Shown here one piece after another: positions 44,443 to 54,600 of a stretch of 64,000 nucleotides of DNA. The stretch's first letter is position 1; each line of letters opens with the position of its first letter. The notes beneath the pieces are model-generated. The model worked only from the letters and a program-made list of their open reading frames with translations. It was not told the DNA's origin and did no database searches. Location of the stretch: the NCBI GenBank assembly GCA_002355495.1, contig AP017424.1, positions 4,091,001-4,155,000 of the forward strand. The letters run 5' to 3'. Made by a program: the position numbers and the translations under genes. This DNA comes from Streptomyces laurentii. GTDB lineage: Bacteria > Actinomycetota > Actinomycetes > Streptomycetales > Streptomycetaceae.

Positions 44443-45240
44443 TCACACCCTGTGGAAAAGCAGGTCGTGGACGACGTGCCCCTTGTCCAGTCCCTGTCCC
44501 TCGAAGCGGGTCAGCGGCCGGAAGCCGGGCCGGGGCGCGTAGCCGCCGTCGGCCTGGGTGTTCTCGAAGTCGGGGTGCGCGGTCAGCACCTCCAGCATCT
44601 GCTCCGCGTACGGCTCCCAGTCCGTGGCGCAGTGCAGCAGCCCGCCCTTCACCAGGCGGGGCGCGAGCAGGGTCAGGAAGTCGGGCTGGATCAGCCGCCG
44701 CTTGTGGTGGCGGGCCTTCGGCCAGGGGTCCGGGAAGTAGACCCGGCAGCCGGCCAGCGACTCGGGCGGCAGCATCTCGCGCAGCAGGATGATCGCGTCG
44801 CCGTTGGCGACCCGGACGTTGGTGAGGCCGTTCCGGTCGGCGAGACCGAGCAGATTGCCCTGGCCGGGGGTGTGCACGTCCACGGCGAGGATGCCGGTGC
44901 CGGGGTCGGCGGCGGCCATCTGCGCGGTGGCCTCGCCCATGCCGAAGCCGATCTCCAGGACGACCGGAAGGCCGCCGAACATCTCGTCCAGGTCGAGGAC
45001 GCGGGCGCCGTCGATGTCGAGGCCCCAGTCCGGCCAGCGCTTCAGGAGCGCCTCGGCCTGACCGGTGGTGACCCGGCTGCGGCGCGGCTGGAAGCTGCGG
45101 ATCCGGCGCTCGTAGTGCGAACCCGCCGGGTCGGGCGCGGGCCCCTCGCCCGGCGCGAACCTCTGGCTGCCCCGGCGTACGCGCTGCTCGCCCTGGGCCT
45201 CGGGTGCGGGGTGCGGGATGTTCTCTGGCTGCTCAGACAC
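44443..45240 (-). CDS. trmB: tRNA (guanine-N7-)-methyltransferase
   Basis: The 265-residue enzyme makes m7G46 in tRNA using S-adenosylmethionine. The SAM site is VVLEIGFGMGEATAQMAAADP (about 95-115). The catalytic and tRNA-binding motif is VYFPDPWPKARHHKRRLIQPDFL (about 168-190). A C-terminal TRFEGQGLDKGH follows. An N-terminal extension of 70 basic or polar residues is usual in actinobacteria. GTG 45240 is preceded by TAGAAT nine bases upstream and only a weak GGGT, so the leader is very short. Confidence 0.95.
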   Translation of the reverse strand: MSEQPENIPHPAPEAQGEQRVRRGSQRFAPGEGPAPDPAGSHYERRIRSFQPRRSRVTTGQAEALLKRWPDWGLDIDGARVLDLDEMFGGLPVVLEIGFGMGEATAQMAAADPGTGILAVDVHTPGQGNLLGLADRNGLTNVRVANGDAIILLREMLPPESLAGCRVYFPDPWPKARHHKRRLIQPDFLTLLAPRLVKGGLLHCATDWEPYAEQMLEVLTAHPDFENTQADGGYAPRPGFRPLTRFEGQGLDKGHVVHDLLFHRV

Positions 45241-45322
45241 AATGACCCGATTCTACGGCGCACCGCGTCGCCGCCGCGGGCCGCGCGGACCGGGCGGGAA
45301 CGGCCGGGGCCCCGCGCCGCCG

Positions 45323-46522
45323 CTACAGCAGGGCCAGCGCCCGGCCCGCCACCTCGCGGCCGATCGGCAGCGACGCCGTGGCCGCCGGCGAGGGTGCGTT
45401 GAGGACGTGCACCGTCCGCGCGGACTCGCGGATGAGGAAGTCGTCGACGAGTGTCCCGTCCTTCAGTACCGCCTGCGCCCGCACGCCCGGCGCCGCCCGC
45501 CGCAGATCGCGCTCCTCGACGAGCGGCAGCATCCGCCGGACCGCCTCGGTGAAGGCGCGCTTGGACAGTGAGCGGCGCAGTTCGCCCGCTCCGTACCGCC
45601 AGTGCGCGCGGGCCATCGCCCAGCTGCCGGGCCAGGCGAGGGCGTCGGCCAGATCGCGCGGGCGGACGACCGGCCAGCCGTACCCCTCGCGGGCGAGCGC
45701 CGGGACCGCGTTCGGCCCGACGTGCACGCCGCCGTCGATGCCCCGGGTGAGGTGGACGCCGAGGAACGGGAAGGCCGGGTCGGGTACCGGATAGACCAGG
45801 CCGCGCACCAGGGACGGGTCGGTCAGCTCGTAGTACTCCCCGCGGAAGGGGATGATCCGCATCTTCGGGTCGTCGCCCGCGAGCCGGGCCACCCGGTCGC
45901 AGTGGAGCCCGGCGCAGTTCACCAGGACACGCCCGCGCACCACGCGCCCGGCGGCGGTGCGCACCGCCACGCCCCAGGGCCGCCGGTCGATCGCGGTGAC
46001 CGCCGAGCCGTAGACGATCCGGGCCCCGGAGGCCTCGGCGAGCCGGGCCGCCACCGCCCCGTAGTCGGTGATGCCGGTGGTGCCGACGTGGATCGCGGCC
46101 AGGCCCCGCACCCGGGGCTCGTACTCGCTGATCTGCGCCGGGCCCAGCTCGCGCACCGGGATCCCGTTCTCCCGGCCGCGCTGGACGAGCGCGTGCAGCC
46201 GGGGCAGCTCCTCGCGCGCGGTGGCGACGATCAGCTTGCCGGTGATCTCGTACGGAATCCCGTACTCGGCGCAGAACTTGACCATCTCGGCCGCGCCCTC
46301 GACCGCGAAACGGGCCTTGAGCGAGCCGGGACGGTAGTAGATGCCGCTGTGGATCACGCCGCTGTTGCGGCCGGTCTGGTGGCGGGCGGGGGCGTGTTCC
46401 TTCTCCAGGACGGTGACCCGGGTGCCCGGAGCCGCGCGGCTGATGGCGTACGCGGTCGACAGGCCGACGATTCCGCCGCCGATCACGAGCACGTCACAGT
46501 CAAAGCGGTCCGATTCGGACAC
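45323..46522 (-). CDS. lhgO: L-2-hydroxyglutarate oxidase
   Basis: The 399-residue FAD-dependent DAO-family enzyme oxidises L-2-hydroxyglutarate to 2-oxoglutarate, removing a by-product of central metabolism. The dinucleotide site is CDVLVIGGGIVGLSTAYAISR at the start. The LhgO-specific segments HQTGRNSGVIHSGIYYRPGSLKA, VGTTGITDYGAVA, FRGEYYELT and VHLTRGIDGGVHVGPNAVPA are all present. GTG 46522 is chosen because GGAGG lies eight bases upstream; an in-frame ATG at 46546 is the alternative. It is probably membrane-associated. Confidence 0.9.
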   Translation of the reverse strand: MSESDRFDCDVLVIGGGIVGLSTAYAISRAAPGTRVTVLEKEHAPARHQTGRNSGVIHSGIYYRPGSLKARFAVEGAAEMVKFCAEYGIPYEITGKLIVATAREELPRLHALVQRGRENGIPVRELGPAQISEYEPRVRGLAAIHVGTTGITDYGAVAARLAEASGARIVYGSAVTAIDRRPWGVAVRTAAGRVVRGRVLVNCAGLHCDRVARLAGDDPKMRIIPFRGEYYELTDPSLVRGLVYPVPDPAFPFLGVHLTRGIDGGVHVGPNAVPALAREGYGWPVVRPRDLADALAWPGSWAMARAHWRYGAGELRRSLSKRAFTEAVRRMLPLVEERDLRRAAPGVRAQAVLKDGTLVDDFLIRESARTVHVLNAPSPAATASLPIGREVAGRALALL

Positions 46523-46719
46523 CAGCGCCACCTCCCACCCCTGCATACTGCACTGGCCCACTGACAACCGGGCCAAACCGTTCGCTCCATGGGATGTGTG
46601 TCACGCCGGGGCCGGAGCAGGGGCCGGCCCCGGTCCCGGTCCCGGCCCTGATCCCGACCCCGGTCCCGGCCTTGGCTCCTGCTCCGGCTCCGGGGAAGCC
46701 CCTGGTCGGCCGGGTCCGC

Positions 46720-48228
46720 TCACGCCGGGGCCACGAGCAGCGGCCGGGCCCGCTCACGCAGCTCCATGACGCGCGGCTCGTGCCCGTACGGTTCGAGGCG
46801 GTGCAGCAGATCCCGTACGTACTCGGTGGTCCGGGCCGACGAGATCCGCCCCGCGACCTCCACCGCGCGCGTACCGGCGGCGCAGGCCGCGTCCAGGTTG
46901 CCGGACTCCAGCTCGGCCACCGCCGACACCACGAGCCGAAGCCCGTGCGAGCGCACGTACTCCTCGGTGGGCCGGGACAGCGCCTGCGCGGTGAAGCGGC
47001 GCATCTCCTGCGGCAGCTTCAGGTCGCGGTAGCACTCGGCGGCGTCGGCGCAGAACCGGTCGTACGAGTAGAAGCCGAGCCACGTCGGGTCGCCGTCGCC
47101 CTCCCGGGAGCGCTCCAGCCACCCCTCGGCGGACTTGAGCGCGCCGGAGGCGGCGGCCTGGTCGCCGGCCTTGGCGTGCGCCCGTGCCTCGACGAGCCGG
47201 AAGAACGACATGGTGCGGGCGGTGGCCAGGCCCCTGTTGCGTTCGAGGGCCGCCTGGGCGAGGTCGACGCCCTCGTCGGCGAAGCCCCGGTAGGTGGCCT
47301 GGAGCGACATGGAGGCCAGGACGTAGCCACCGAGCGGGACGTCGGCGGCGGCGCGGGCGAGCCGCAGCGCCTGGATGTAGTAGCGCTGGGCGGCCTCCTG
47401 CTGGCCGGTGTCGAAGGCCATCCAGCCGGCGAGCCGGGTCAGCTCGGCGGTCGCGCCGAACAGGGCGCGGCCGACCTCGTCCGAGTAGGAGCCGAGCAGC
47501 AGCGGCGCGGCGTCGACACGTAAGCACTCGGGGACCATCGAGGAGCGCCAGTCGCCGCCGCCGTACTTGGAGTCCCAGCGGCGGGCGTCCTCGGCGGCCT
47601 CGCGGAGTTTGGCGACGTCGCTGTGGCCTACGCGCGCGTGCTCCCCGTTCTCGGCGGCACCGGCCGCGCCGGCGGTCTGGGCCGCGACCGTCCCCGGACC
47701 CGCGCCGGGAAGGGCGAGCGGACCGTCGAGCGGGCCGGAGGCCGGGCGCGGGGCGATCCGTTCCACCGACGGGTCGGCGGGCGTGATGAGCCAGCGCTGC
47801 GCGGGCGTCGCGTAGGCGCTCACCGAGAACGAACCGGCGAGCGACTGCCAGATCCCGACCCCGCCCCGCCGGCCCGCGCTGTCCAGCCGGTACAGCTCGG
47901 TCGCCGAGCGGACCGCCGCTCCGACGTCGCGCGGGAAGGCGAGGCCCACCTCGGGCGCGGGGTCGGCGTCGGCGAGCCCGATCTCGTGCAGCGGCACCGG
48001 CCGGCCGAGCTTCTGGCCGATGGCGGCGGCGATCAGATGCGGGGCGGCGCCTTGCGGCACCATGCCTTTGGACACCCAGCGGGCCACCGACGTCTTGTCG
48101 TAACGAAGCGTCAGTCCCCGCTGTGCGCCGAGGTCGTTGACGCGCCGGGCGAGCCCGGCATTGCTGATTCCCGCGAGGGCGAGAACCGTGCCGAGCTTTT
48201 CGTTCGGCCCGCGTTGCTCCCTGGACAT
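46720..48228 (-). CDS. Sporulation-associated regulator with TTA codon (SCO4114-like)
   Basis: The 502-residue protein has an N-terminal DNA-binding-like domain (LGTVLALAGISNAGLARRVNDLG, then SVARWVSKGMVP, about 13-60), a Pro/Gly-rich linker and a C-terminal array of TPR-type helices (about 205-490). The layout resembles NsdA-type developmental regulators. Residue Leu236 is encoded by TTA (47523-47521). This is the only TTA codon found in any gene of the window, so translation should depend on the bldA tRNA and be delayed to late growth. ATG 48228 follows GAGGGG. It is divergent from the asparagine-synthetase-like gene. Confidence 0.85.
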   Translation of the reverse strand: MSREQRGPNEKLGTVLALAGISNAGLARRVNDLGAQRGLTLRYDKTSVARWVSKGMVPQGAAPHLIAAAIGQKLGRPVPLHEIGLADADPAPEVGLAFPRDVGAAVRSATELYRLDSAGRRGGVGIWQSLAGSFSVSAYATPAQRWLITPADPSVERIAPRPASGPLDGPLALPGAGPGTVAAQTAGAAGAAENGEHARVGHSDVAKLREAAEDARRWDSKYGGGDWRSSMVPECLRVDAAPLLLGSYSDEVGRALFGATAELTRLAGWMAFDTGQQEAAQRYYIQALRLARAAADVPLGGYVLASMSLQATYRGFADEGVDLAQAALERNRGLATARTMSFFRLVEARAHAKAGDQAAASGALKSAEGWLERSREGDGDPTWLGFYSYDRFCADAAECYRDLKLPQEMRRFTAQALSRPTEEYVRSHGLRLVVSAVAELESGNLDAACAAGTRAVEVAGRISSARTTEYVRDLLHRLEPYGHEPRVMELRERARPLLVAPA

Positions 48229-48779
48229 GACGCCACCCCTCGACACGACACCCAGAAGGCCGCCACGACGCCGGGCATAGGCGTGCGGCATTCGTTAGCA
48301 CAGCGTAGTTCGCCGGATCCCGACCGTTAAGGGGCGGTGTGCCGTATGGCGAGATTGTTGTGGGATGGAATGACCGGCGGCCGCCTCGACGCGCGCGCGT
48401 GCTCCCGTCGTGTGGCCGTGCGCCCGGCCGTGCGCTCTCGTCGCGTCTCGGGGGAGAGCGCTTCCATGAGTGCTGCGTGGGTCGGCCCGCTTGGCCGAGG
48501 ACCGATGTCCAGGACGGGTGGGCTGGGGGACACCGCCGCCCCATTCCCCGCGGGTGGCGGGCGGCTCCGGGAGGCGACCGCCTCCCGGACCGCCGTACCG
48601 CGTGACACGTCCCGGCTCCGTGCGGCCGGGACGAGAATGGCCGAAAAGCGCCGTACGGCACCGGTGCTCGACAGGCTTATGCCAGGGGCGCGTTCGCCGA
48701 CGCCGTGATGCCCCGGTGACACCTCCTGCGCGCCGTCGGCATGGCAGCATGTCTCCACTCGACCTTTGTGGAGGCGGCG
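48229..48779. other. Divergent intergenic region of 551 bases
   Basis: This gap lies between the SCO4114-like gene (minus) and the asparagine-synthetase-like gene (plus). Bases 48290-48360 are A+T-richer and probably carry promoters. No short precursor-peptide gene, RNA gene or repeat could be supported. Frames here (for example 48337-48708) use rare codons such as TTG and AGA early and lack ribosome sites. GGAGG at 48770-48774 is the ribosome site of the downstream gene. Confidence 0.5.
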
Positions 48780-50909
48780 ATGCGGTGGCTGGTGGGCTGG
48801 AGCAGTGTCGCCGCGCGCTCCGGCACCCCGTACCTGGCACCACCCGGCTCCGCCGGCACCGTCGGCGACCCCGCCGACGGGCTCAGCGTGCAGCCCGTCG
48901 GCGCGCAACTCCTGTGGGAGGACCCCGATCCGCTGTGGGCGGTCGGGGACTGGCGGCCCGACGAGGTCCGCCTGGTCGACCTCGACGCGCACACCCGGAT
49001 GGCCGTGCTCGGCTGCTGCGCGGCGAGCGACGACGAGCTCCGGCGCGGGCTGCTCACCGCGCGCGGGGGCGCACTGCGGCACCTGACGGCGTGGCCCGGC
49101 AGCTACACGGCCGTGGTCAAAGCGGGACGCCGCGTCACCGTCACCGGCGATCTCGCGGGCGCCCGGCCGGTGTTCCACACCCCCTGGGCGGACGGTACGG
49201 CCTACGGCACCGCCGCGTTGCCGCTCGCCGACCTCACCGAGGCCCAGCTCGACATCGGACACCTCGCCGCCCTCCTCGCCTGCCCCGAGACCCCCGAGGC
49301 GCTGCGCGACTCCACCCCCTACGAGGGCGTGCGACGGGTCCCGCCCGGCCACGCCCTGATCCTGCGCGAGGGCGCCCGCGAGATCGCCGGCCACGAACCG
49401 GTCGCCTCGCTCGCCGTCGCCGCGCCCGAGGCCGACGCCCGCCAGGCGGTGGAAGCCGTACGGGACGCACTCGTCGGAGCCGTGCGGGCCCGGCTCACCG
49501 CGCCGCGCCACGCCCCCGACGCACGGCTGCCCGACCCCGGCCCGGTGCCCGGCATGGGCCCCGCCGACCGGCGCGCCGCACGCGGCGGCGCCCCCACCCC
49601 CGGCATCGGCGCCGACCTGTCCGGCGGCAGCGCCTCCGGCACCCTCGCCCTGCTCGCGGCCGGCCTGCCCGGCGTCCCCGGCACGATCCTGGGCCACGGC
49701 GCGGGCGCGGGCGAACGCCTGCTCGCCGTCACCTTCAACGACCTGGCCGCGCCCGCCGGCACCGAGGGCCGCGACGAACTCGCCCGCGCCCGCGAGATCG
49801 CCGCCAACCCGCGGCTGCGCCACGTGGTCGTCGCGGCCGGCGAGGAGGCGCTGCCGTACACGGGCCTCGACGGGCCGCTCACCGACGAACCCGCGCCCTG
49901 CCTGGTGGCCGCCGAACGGCACCGACGACGGCTCGCGGGCGGCAGCGCCGACCACTTCACCGGCTTCGGCGCCCGCCAGGTCCTCGACGCCCACCCGGCC
50001 CGTCTCGCCGACCTGCTGATGGACCGCCGGCGCCGCTCCCTGGTGCGCCCGGTGACCGCGCTGGCCCGCGCCACCGGTCCCTCGGCGGGCGCCCTGCTGG
50101 TACCGCTGACCGTGTACCGGGCGGCGCGGCGGCTCGCCCGTACGCCGTACCGCGCCGGCCTGGAGGCCGCCGCCACGCGCGTGTTGGAGGCCAACCGGGC
50201 ACCCGATCCGGCCTACGGCCCGCTGGAGGCGTCGCTGTCCGCCCTGGCCTGGTCCCGGCCAGGCCCCGCGGCGCGCTGGCTGACGGGGGAGGCGCTGGCG
50301 GAAGTATCGGTTCGCCTCAACCGGGCGGCGACCCTGCCCGCCTCCGTCCAGCGCCCCGGCGAGGCACGCGCGCGTGCCGCCCTCGCCCGCGCCGCCGCCG
50401 ACCACCGGGTCCTGGAACAGGCGGCGGAGATCCGCGGCCAGCGCCTGCACGCCCCGTTCCTCGACAACCAGGTCGTTCGGGCCTGCCGCGACCTCCCCGA
50501 ATCGCTGCGGGTCCAGCCCGACGCCCGCGCCACGGTCCTGCGCACCGTCCTCGCGGACACCGGCATCCACGACCTGCCGCCCGGCTGGGGCGCCCCGCAC
50601 CCGGCCGTCCCGGCCGCCGCCACCCGCGCCGGACTGCGCGCCGCCCTGCCCCACCTGCTCGCTCTCTTCGACGCGCCGCTCCTGGCCGACGCGGGCCTGG
50701 TCGAGGCCCGCGTGGTCCGCCGCGCCCTGCGCGCCGCCGCCGACGGCGAACAGGTCCCCCTCGACGGCCTCGCCGACCTCGTCTCCACCGAACTCTGGCT
50801 CACCCGCCTCCTGGCCCGCCGCGGCTCCTGCTGGACCGGCACCGCCGCACCCCGGCACCGCGCGGTCCCGGGGCCGTTGGTTCCGGCCGGGCGGTCGCTG
50901 CCGGCGTGA
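48780..50909 (+). CDS. Asparagine-synthetase-like (lasso-cyclase-type) protein
   Basis: The 709-residue homologue of class B asparagine synthetases resembles the macrolactam synthetases of lasso-peptide pathways. The N-terminal Ntn-type domain lacks the catalytic Cys2 (MRWLVGW), so it cannot use glutamine as an amine donor. It keeps family features such as GSYTAVV and DLAGARPVFH. The ATP pyrophosphatase loop is Asp279-Leu-Ser-Gly-Gly-Ser (279-284). RGQRLHAPFLDNQVVRACRDLPESLR (about 555-580) is the conserved C-terminal substrate region. ATG 48780 follows GGAGG. No lasso precursor, leader peptidase or RRE gene lies beside it, so the substrate is unknown. Confidence 0.8.
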   Translation: MRWLVGWSSVAARSGTPYLAPPGSAGTVGDPADGLSVQPVGAQLLWEDPDPLWAVGDWRPDEVRLVDLDAHTRMAVLGCCAASDDELRRGLLTARGGALRHLTAWPGSYTAVVKAGRRVTVTGDLAGARPVFHTPWADGTAYGTAALPLADLTEAQLDIGHLAALLACPETPEALRDSTPYEGVRRVPPGHALILREGAREIAGHEPVASLAVAAPEADARQAVEAVRDALVGAVRARLTAPRHAPDARLPDPGPVPGMGPADRRAARGGAPTPGIGADLSGGSASGTLALLAAGLPGVPGTILGHGAGAGERLLAVTFNDLAAPAGTEGRDELARAREIAANPRLRHVVVAAGEEALPYTGLDGPLTDEPAPCLVAAERHRRRLAGGSADHFTGFGARQVLDAHPARLADLLMDRRRRSLVRPVTALARATGPSAGALLVPLTVYRAARRLARTPYRAGLEAAATRVLEANRAPDPAYGPLEASLSALAWSRPGPAARWLTGEALAEVSVRLNRAATLPASVQRPGEARARAALARAAADHRVLEQAAEIRGQRLHAPFLDNQVVRACRDLPESLRVQPDARATVLRTVLADTGIHDLPPGWGAPHPAVPAAATRAGLRAALPHLLALFDAPLLADAGLVEARVVRRALRAAADGEQVPLDGLADLVSTELWLTRLLARRGSCWTGTAAPRHRAVPGPLVPAGRSLPA

Positions 50910-50938
50910 GGGCGCGGAGCCGAAACGTCACAGCACGC

Positions 50939-50954
50939 TCGTTCGAGTGAACGA
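50939..50954. promoter_or_regulatory. Inverted repeat upstream of the Uma2 gene
   Basis: TCGTTC-GAGT-GAACGA is a perfect 6-base inverted repeat, 30 bases after the preceding stop and 65 bases before the Uma2 ATG. The half-sites are the reverse of a LexA box (GAAC-N4-GTTC), so SOS control is not supported. It could be an operator or a weak terminator. Confidence 0.4.
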
Positions 50955-51019
50955 TTCCGTTTTTTCCGCAGTGAGGGCATCTACGCTGAAAGCGTCGCAT
51001 TGAGCGAAGGAGGTCCGTG

Positions 51020-51610
51020 ATGGCAATGGCGCTGCCAGTACCGGGTGACGAGTTCCCGGGTTACGACGTGGGTGACTACGAGGGTGCGTCCGTCGAGCAG
51101 ACCTTCGAGCTGTTCAGTGCGGTGGCTCCCAAGGGCTGGCGCGTGGAGCTGACCGAAGGCGAGATCAAGGTGGTACCACCCGCGAACGGCGATCACGAAG
51201 AGATCGTCTCGGAAATGAGCGGCCAGGTTCGCGATCAGGACAAAAGGATGGGGCGGTACACCAACGTCGGCCTTTGTCTGCCTGATGGTTCCAAGGTCAT
51301 TCCTGATCTCGTCATCGCCCCCAAGGGCAGCTACTCCGACCGGGAAGACTGGCACGCTCCTTCCGCCGTCCTGCTTGTCGCGGAGATCACCTCCACGTCG
51401 ACCGCCGGTCGCGACCGTGTCCAGAAGCTCCGTGGCTACGCCCGGGCCGGTATTCCGGTGTACCTGGTCGTCGATCGCGACGCGGGCGAGATCACCGTCC
51501 ACTCCCGCCCCCAGGACGACCACTACACGCGCCGGACCGTCCACGACCTGGGGGCAGTGGTTCCCCTTCCTGATCCCCTCGGCTTCGTGTTCGACACCTC
51601 GGAGTTCTGA
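51020..51610 (+). CDS. Uma2-family nuclease-fold protein
   Basis: The 196-residue protein belongs to the Uma2/DUF820 family, which has a PD-(D/E)xK-type fold. Family features are FELFSAVAPKGWRVELTEGEIKVVPP (about 30-55), PDLVIAPKGSYSDREDWH (about 95-112, with the Asp), VLLVAEITSTSTAGRDRVQKLRGYARAGIPVYLVVD (about 117-152, with Glu, Lys and the helix). Many Streptomyces have dozens of copies and the biological role is unsettled. ATG 51020 lies six bases after AAGGAGG. Its G+C content is visibly lower than its neighbours. Confidence 0.87.
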   Translation: MAMALPVPGDEFPGYDVGDYEGASVEQTFELFSAVAPKGWRVELTEGEIKVVPPANGDHEEIVSEMSGQVRDQDKRMGRYTNVGLCLPDGSKVIPDLVIAPKGSYSDREDWHAPSAVLLVAEITSTSTAGRDRVQKLRGYARAGIPVYLVVDRDAGEITVHSRPQDDHYTRRTVHDLGAVVPLPDPLGFVFDTSEF

Positions 51611-51686
51611 GCCCGCAAGCCCCCCAAGCGCCCCTCTCCGGGCAAACCCCGAGGCGTACGGCACTCCCGCCCGCGACAATGGGCGG

Positions 51687-54600
51687 GTGCGGTATCTCAT
51701 CCTCGGCGCCACCGACGCGCTCGACTCCACCGGCGCCTCCCTCCCCCTGGGCGGCGCACGGCTGCGCGCGCTGCTCGCCGCGCTCGCGCTGCGCGGCGGC
51801 CGGAGCGCGACCGTCGCCGAGCTGGTCGACGACGTGTACGCGGACGAGCCGCCGCAGGACGCGCCGGCCGCGCTGCAGGCCCTGGTCGGGCGGTTGCGGC
51901 GGGTGCTGGGCAGGGACGCCGTCGCGTCGGGGCCGGGCGGCTACCGGCTCGTGGCGGCGCCCGAGGACATCGACCTGTACGTGTTCGAGCGCCGGTTCCG
52001 CGATGCGGGCACCCGGCTCGACGCGGGCGACCCCGAGACCGCCGCCGCGCTGCTGCGGACCGCCCTCGGCCTGTTCCGCGGGCCCGCGCTCGCCGATCTG
52101 CCCGAGCCCGCGGGCGTACGTCCCGAGGCACAGCGGCTCGCCGCGCTCCGCCGCCGCGTCGAGGCCGACCTGCGGCGCGGCGCCACCACCGGACTCGTCC
52201 CCGAACTGGCCGAACTCACTGGCGCGTACCCGTACGACGAGACCTTCCACGCCCAGCTGATCCGCGCCCTGCGCGCCGAAGGCCGCCCGGCCGACGCCCT
52301 CGCCGCGTACGAGAACGCGCGCCGCACCCTCGCCGACGGGCTCGGCGCCGACCCCGGGCCGGAACTGACCGCCCTGCACGCCGAACTCCTCGCCGGAACA
52401 CCGCCCCGGGTGCCACGACCGGCCTCGCCCGCGTCCACGGCCCCGCGCCCCGTACCGGCTCCGACTCACGCTCATGCTCACGCTCCCACTCCCGCCCCCG
52501 AGCCCGGCAACATCCGGCCGCGGCTGACCTCGTTCGTCGGCCGCGAGCCCGAACTGGCCGCCCTCCAGGCGGACCTGGAGCACGCCCGTCTCGTCACCCT
52601 CACCGGCCCCGGCGGCTCCGGGAAGACCCGGCTCGCCGAGGAGGCCGCCCGCCAGGCCGCCGGACCCGCCGCCTGGATCGCCGAACTCGCTCCGCTCGAC
52701 GACCCCGACGCCGTCCCCGGCGCGGTGCTCTCCGCGCTCGGCCTGCGCGAGACCAACCTGATCACCACCCGCGACGGCGTCCCGCTCCAGGACGACCCCA
52801 CGGCCCGTCTCGTCGACCACCTGGCCGACCGTCCACTGCTGCTCGTCCTCGACAACTGCGAGCATGTCGTCGACGCCGCCGCGGCCCTCGCCGAGACCCT
52901 GCTCGCCCGCTGCCCCGGCCTGCGGATCCTCGCCACCAGCCGGGAGCCCCTCGGCGTCCCCGGCGAGACCGTCCGCCCCGTCGAACCCCTCCCGCCCGCC
53001 CCGCCCACCGGCTCTTCGCCGAACGCGCCCGCGCCGTCCGTCCCGGCTTCCGGGCCGGCTCCCCGGCCGAAGGCGCCGACGAGACCAGGGGCGCGGGCGG
53101 CCCCCACCCCATGGCCCCCACCAGCGATGACGACCTCGCCGTCGCGGAGATCTGCCGCCGTCTCGACGGTCTGCCCCTCGCCATCGAACTTGCCGCCGCC
53201 CGGCTGCGGCTCCTCACCCCGCGCCAGATCGCCGACCGCCTCGACGACCGTTTCCTTCTCCTCACCTCCGGTTCCCGCACCGTCCTGCCCCGCCAGCAGA
53301 CCCTGCGCGCCGTCGTCGACTGGTCCTGGGACCTGCTCGAACCGGCCGAGCGCGATCTGCTGCGCCAGGTGTCCGTGTTTGCCGGCGGCTGGGACCTCGC
53401 CGCCGCCGAGGCCCTGAACCAGGCCGCCCCCGGGACCACCAGGACGCCCGGCACCGCCGACACCCTCGGCGCCCTCGTCGACAAGTCCCTCGTCGTCGCC
53501 ACGCCCACCGACGACGGCGAGATGCGCTACCGCCTCCTGGAGACCATCCACGAGTACGCCGTCGGACGCGCCGCCGAGACCCCCGCCCTGCTCGCCGCCG
53601 CCGAAGCCGCCCACACCGCCCACTTCACGGCCCTCGCCGAACAGGCCGAGCCCCTGCTGCGCTCCCACGCGCAACTGCCCTGGATCGCCCGTCTCGAACG
53701 CGATCTCGACAACATCCGGGCCGCTCTCCACCGCACCGTGGTCACCGCGCCCGACGAGCCCACCGCCCACCGGCTCGTCTTCGCCATGGGCTGGTTCTGG
53801 TGGCTGCGCAACTACCGCCCCGAGGCCCTTGCCTGGGTCGAGCGAATCCTCCTGCTCGGCGACGACCCGGGCGATCCGGCCGACCCGCGCCACTGGCCCC
53901 GCATGCACCTGCACATGCTCTCCTTCTTCCTCGCCATGGAGAGCCAGAACATCAGCGCCCTCAGTTCCTTCCGCGACGAGGCGGCGGGCATGGCGCTTGT
54001 GGCCCGGGTCCGTACGGCGTTCGCCCGGGATCCAGGCCCCCAGTCCGCCCGATTCCCCGGCCTGCTGTGGCCGTTCACGGCCTACCTCGCCGACGAGCCC
54101 GCCGACATCCGGCCGCTGCTCGACGGCGCCATCGCCAACTGCCGTGTCCACGGCGGCGACTGGGAGATCGGCGCCGTCCTGATGTTCCGTACGCACCTGG
54201 TCATCGACCGGCCCGGGGACCGGCCCGGCGTCGAGCAGGACCTCGCCGAACTGCGGGTGATCTCCCGCCGGGTCGGCGACCGCTGGATGCGGGCCCAGGT
54301 CGCGGGCGTCGCGGCCGAGGCGCTGCTGATGCGCGGCCGGTACGAGGAGGCCCGCGGGGAGTACGAGGAGGCGCTGGCGCTCGCCCGTGAGGTCGGCGCG
54401 TACGCCGAGGGCCCGTTCCTGATGGCCCGGCTCGCCGAGCTGCACTTCCGGTCCGGTGACACGGAGGCCGCCCTGCGGGGCCTCGCGCAGGCGGAGGCCG
54501 AGGCCCAGCGCTGCCGGGTCAGGGACCTGGAGGCCTATGCCGGATATCTGAAGGCCGCGATCGCCCTCCACGACGGGGACTGGCCCGCCGCCCGCCGCCA

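Noticed and set aside
48337..48708. A 123-codon frame upstream of the asparagine-synthetase-like gene, considered as a precursor-peptide gene
   Set aside because: Rare codons early, no ribosome site, no lasso leader/core pattern.
50939..50954. LexA/SOS box before the Uma2 gene
   Set aside because: The dyad has GTTC outside and GAAC inside-out relative to the actinobacterial GAAC-N4-GTTC box.
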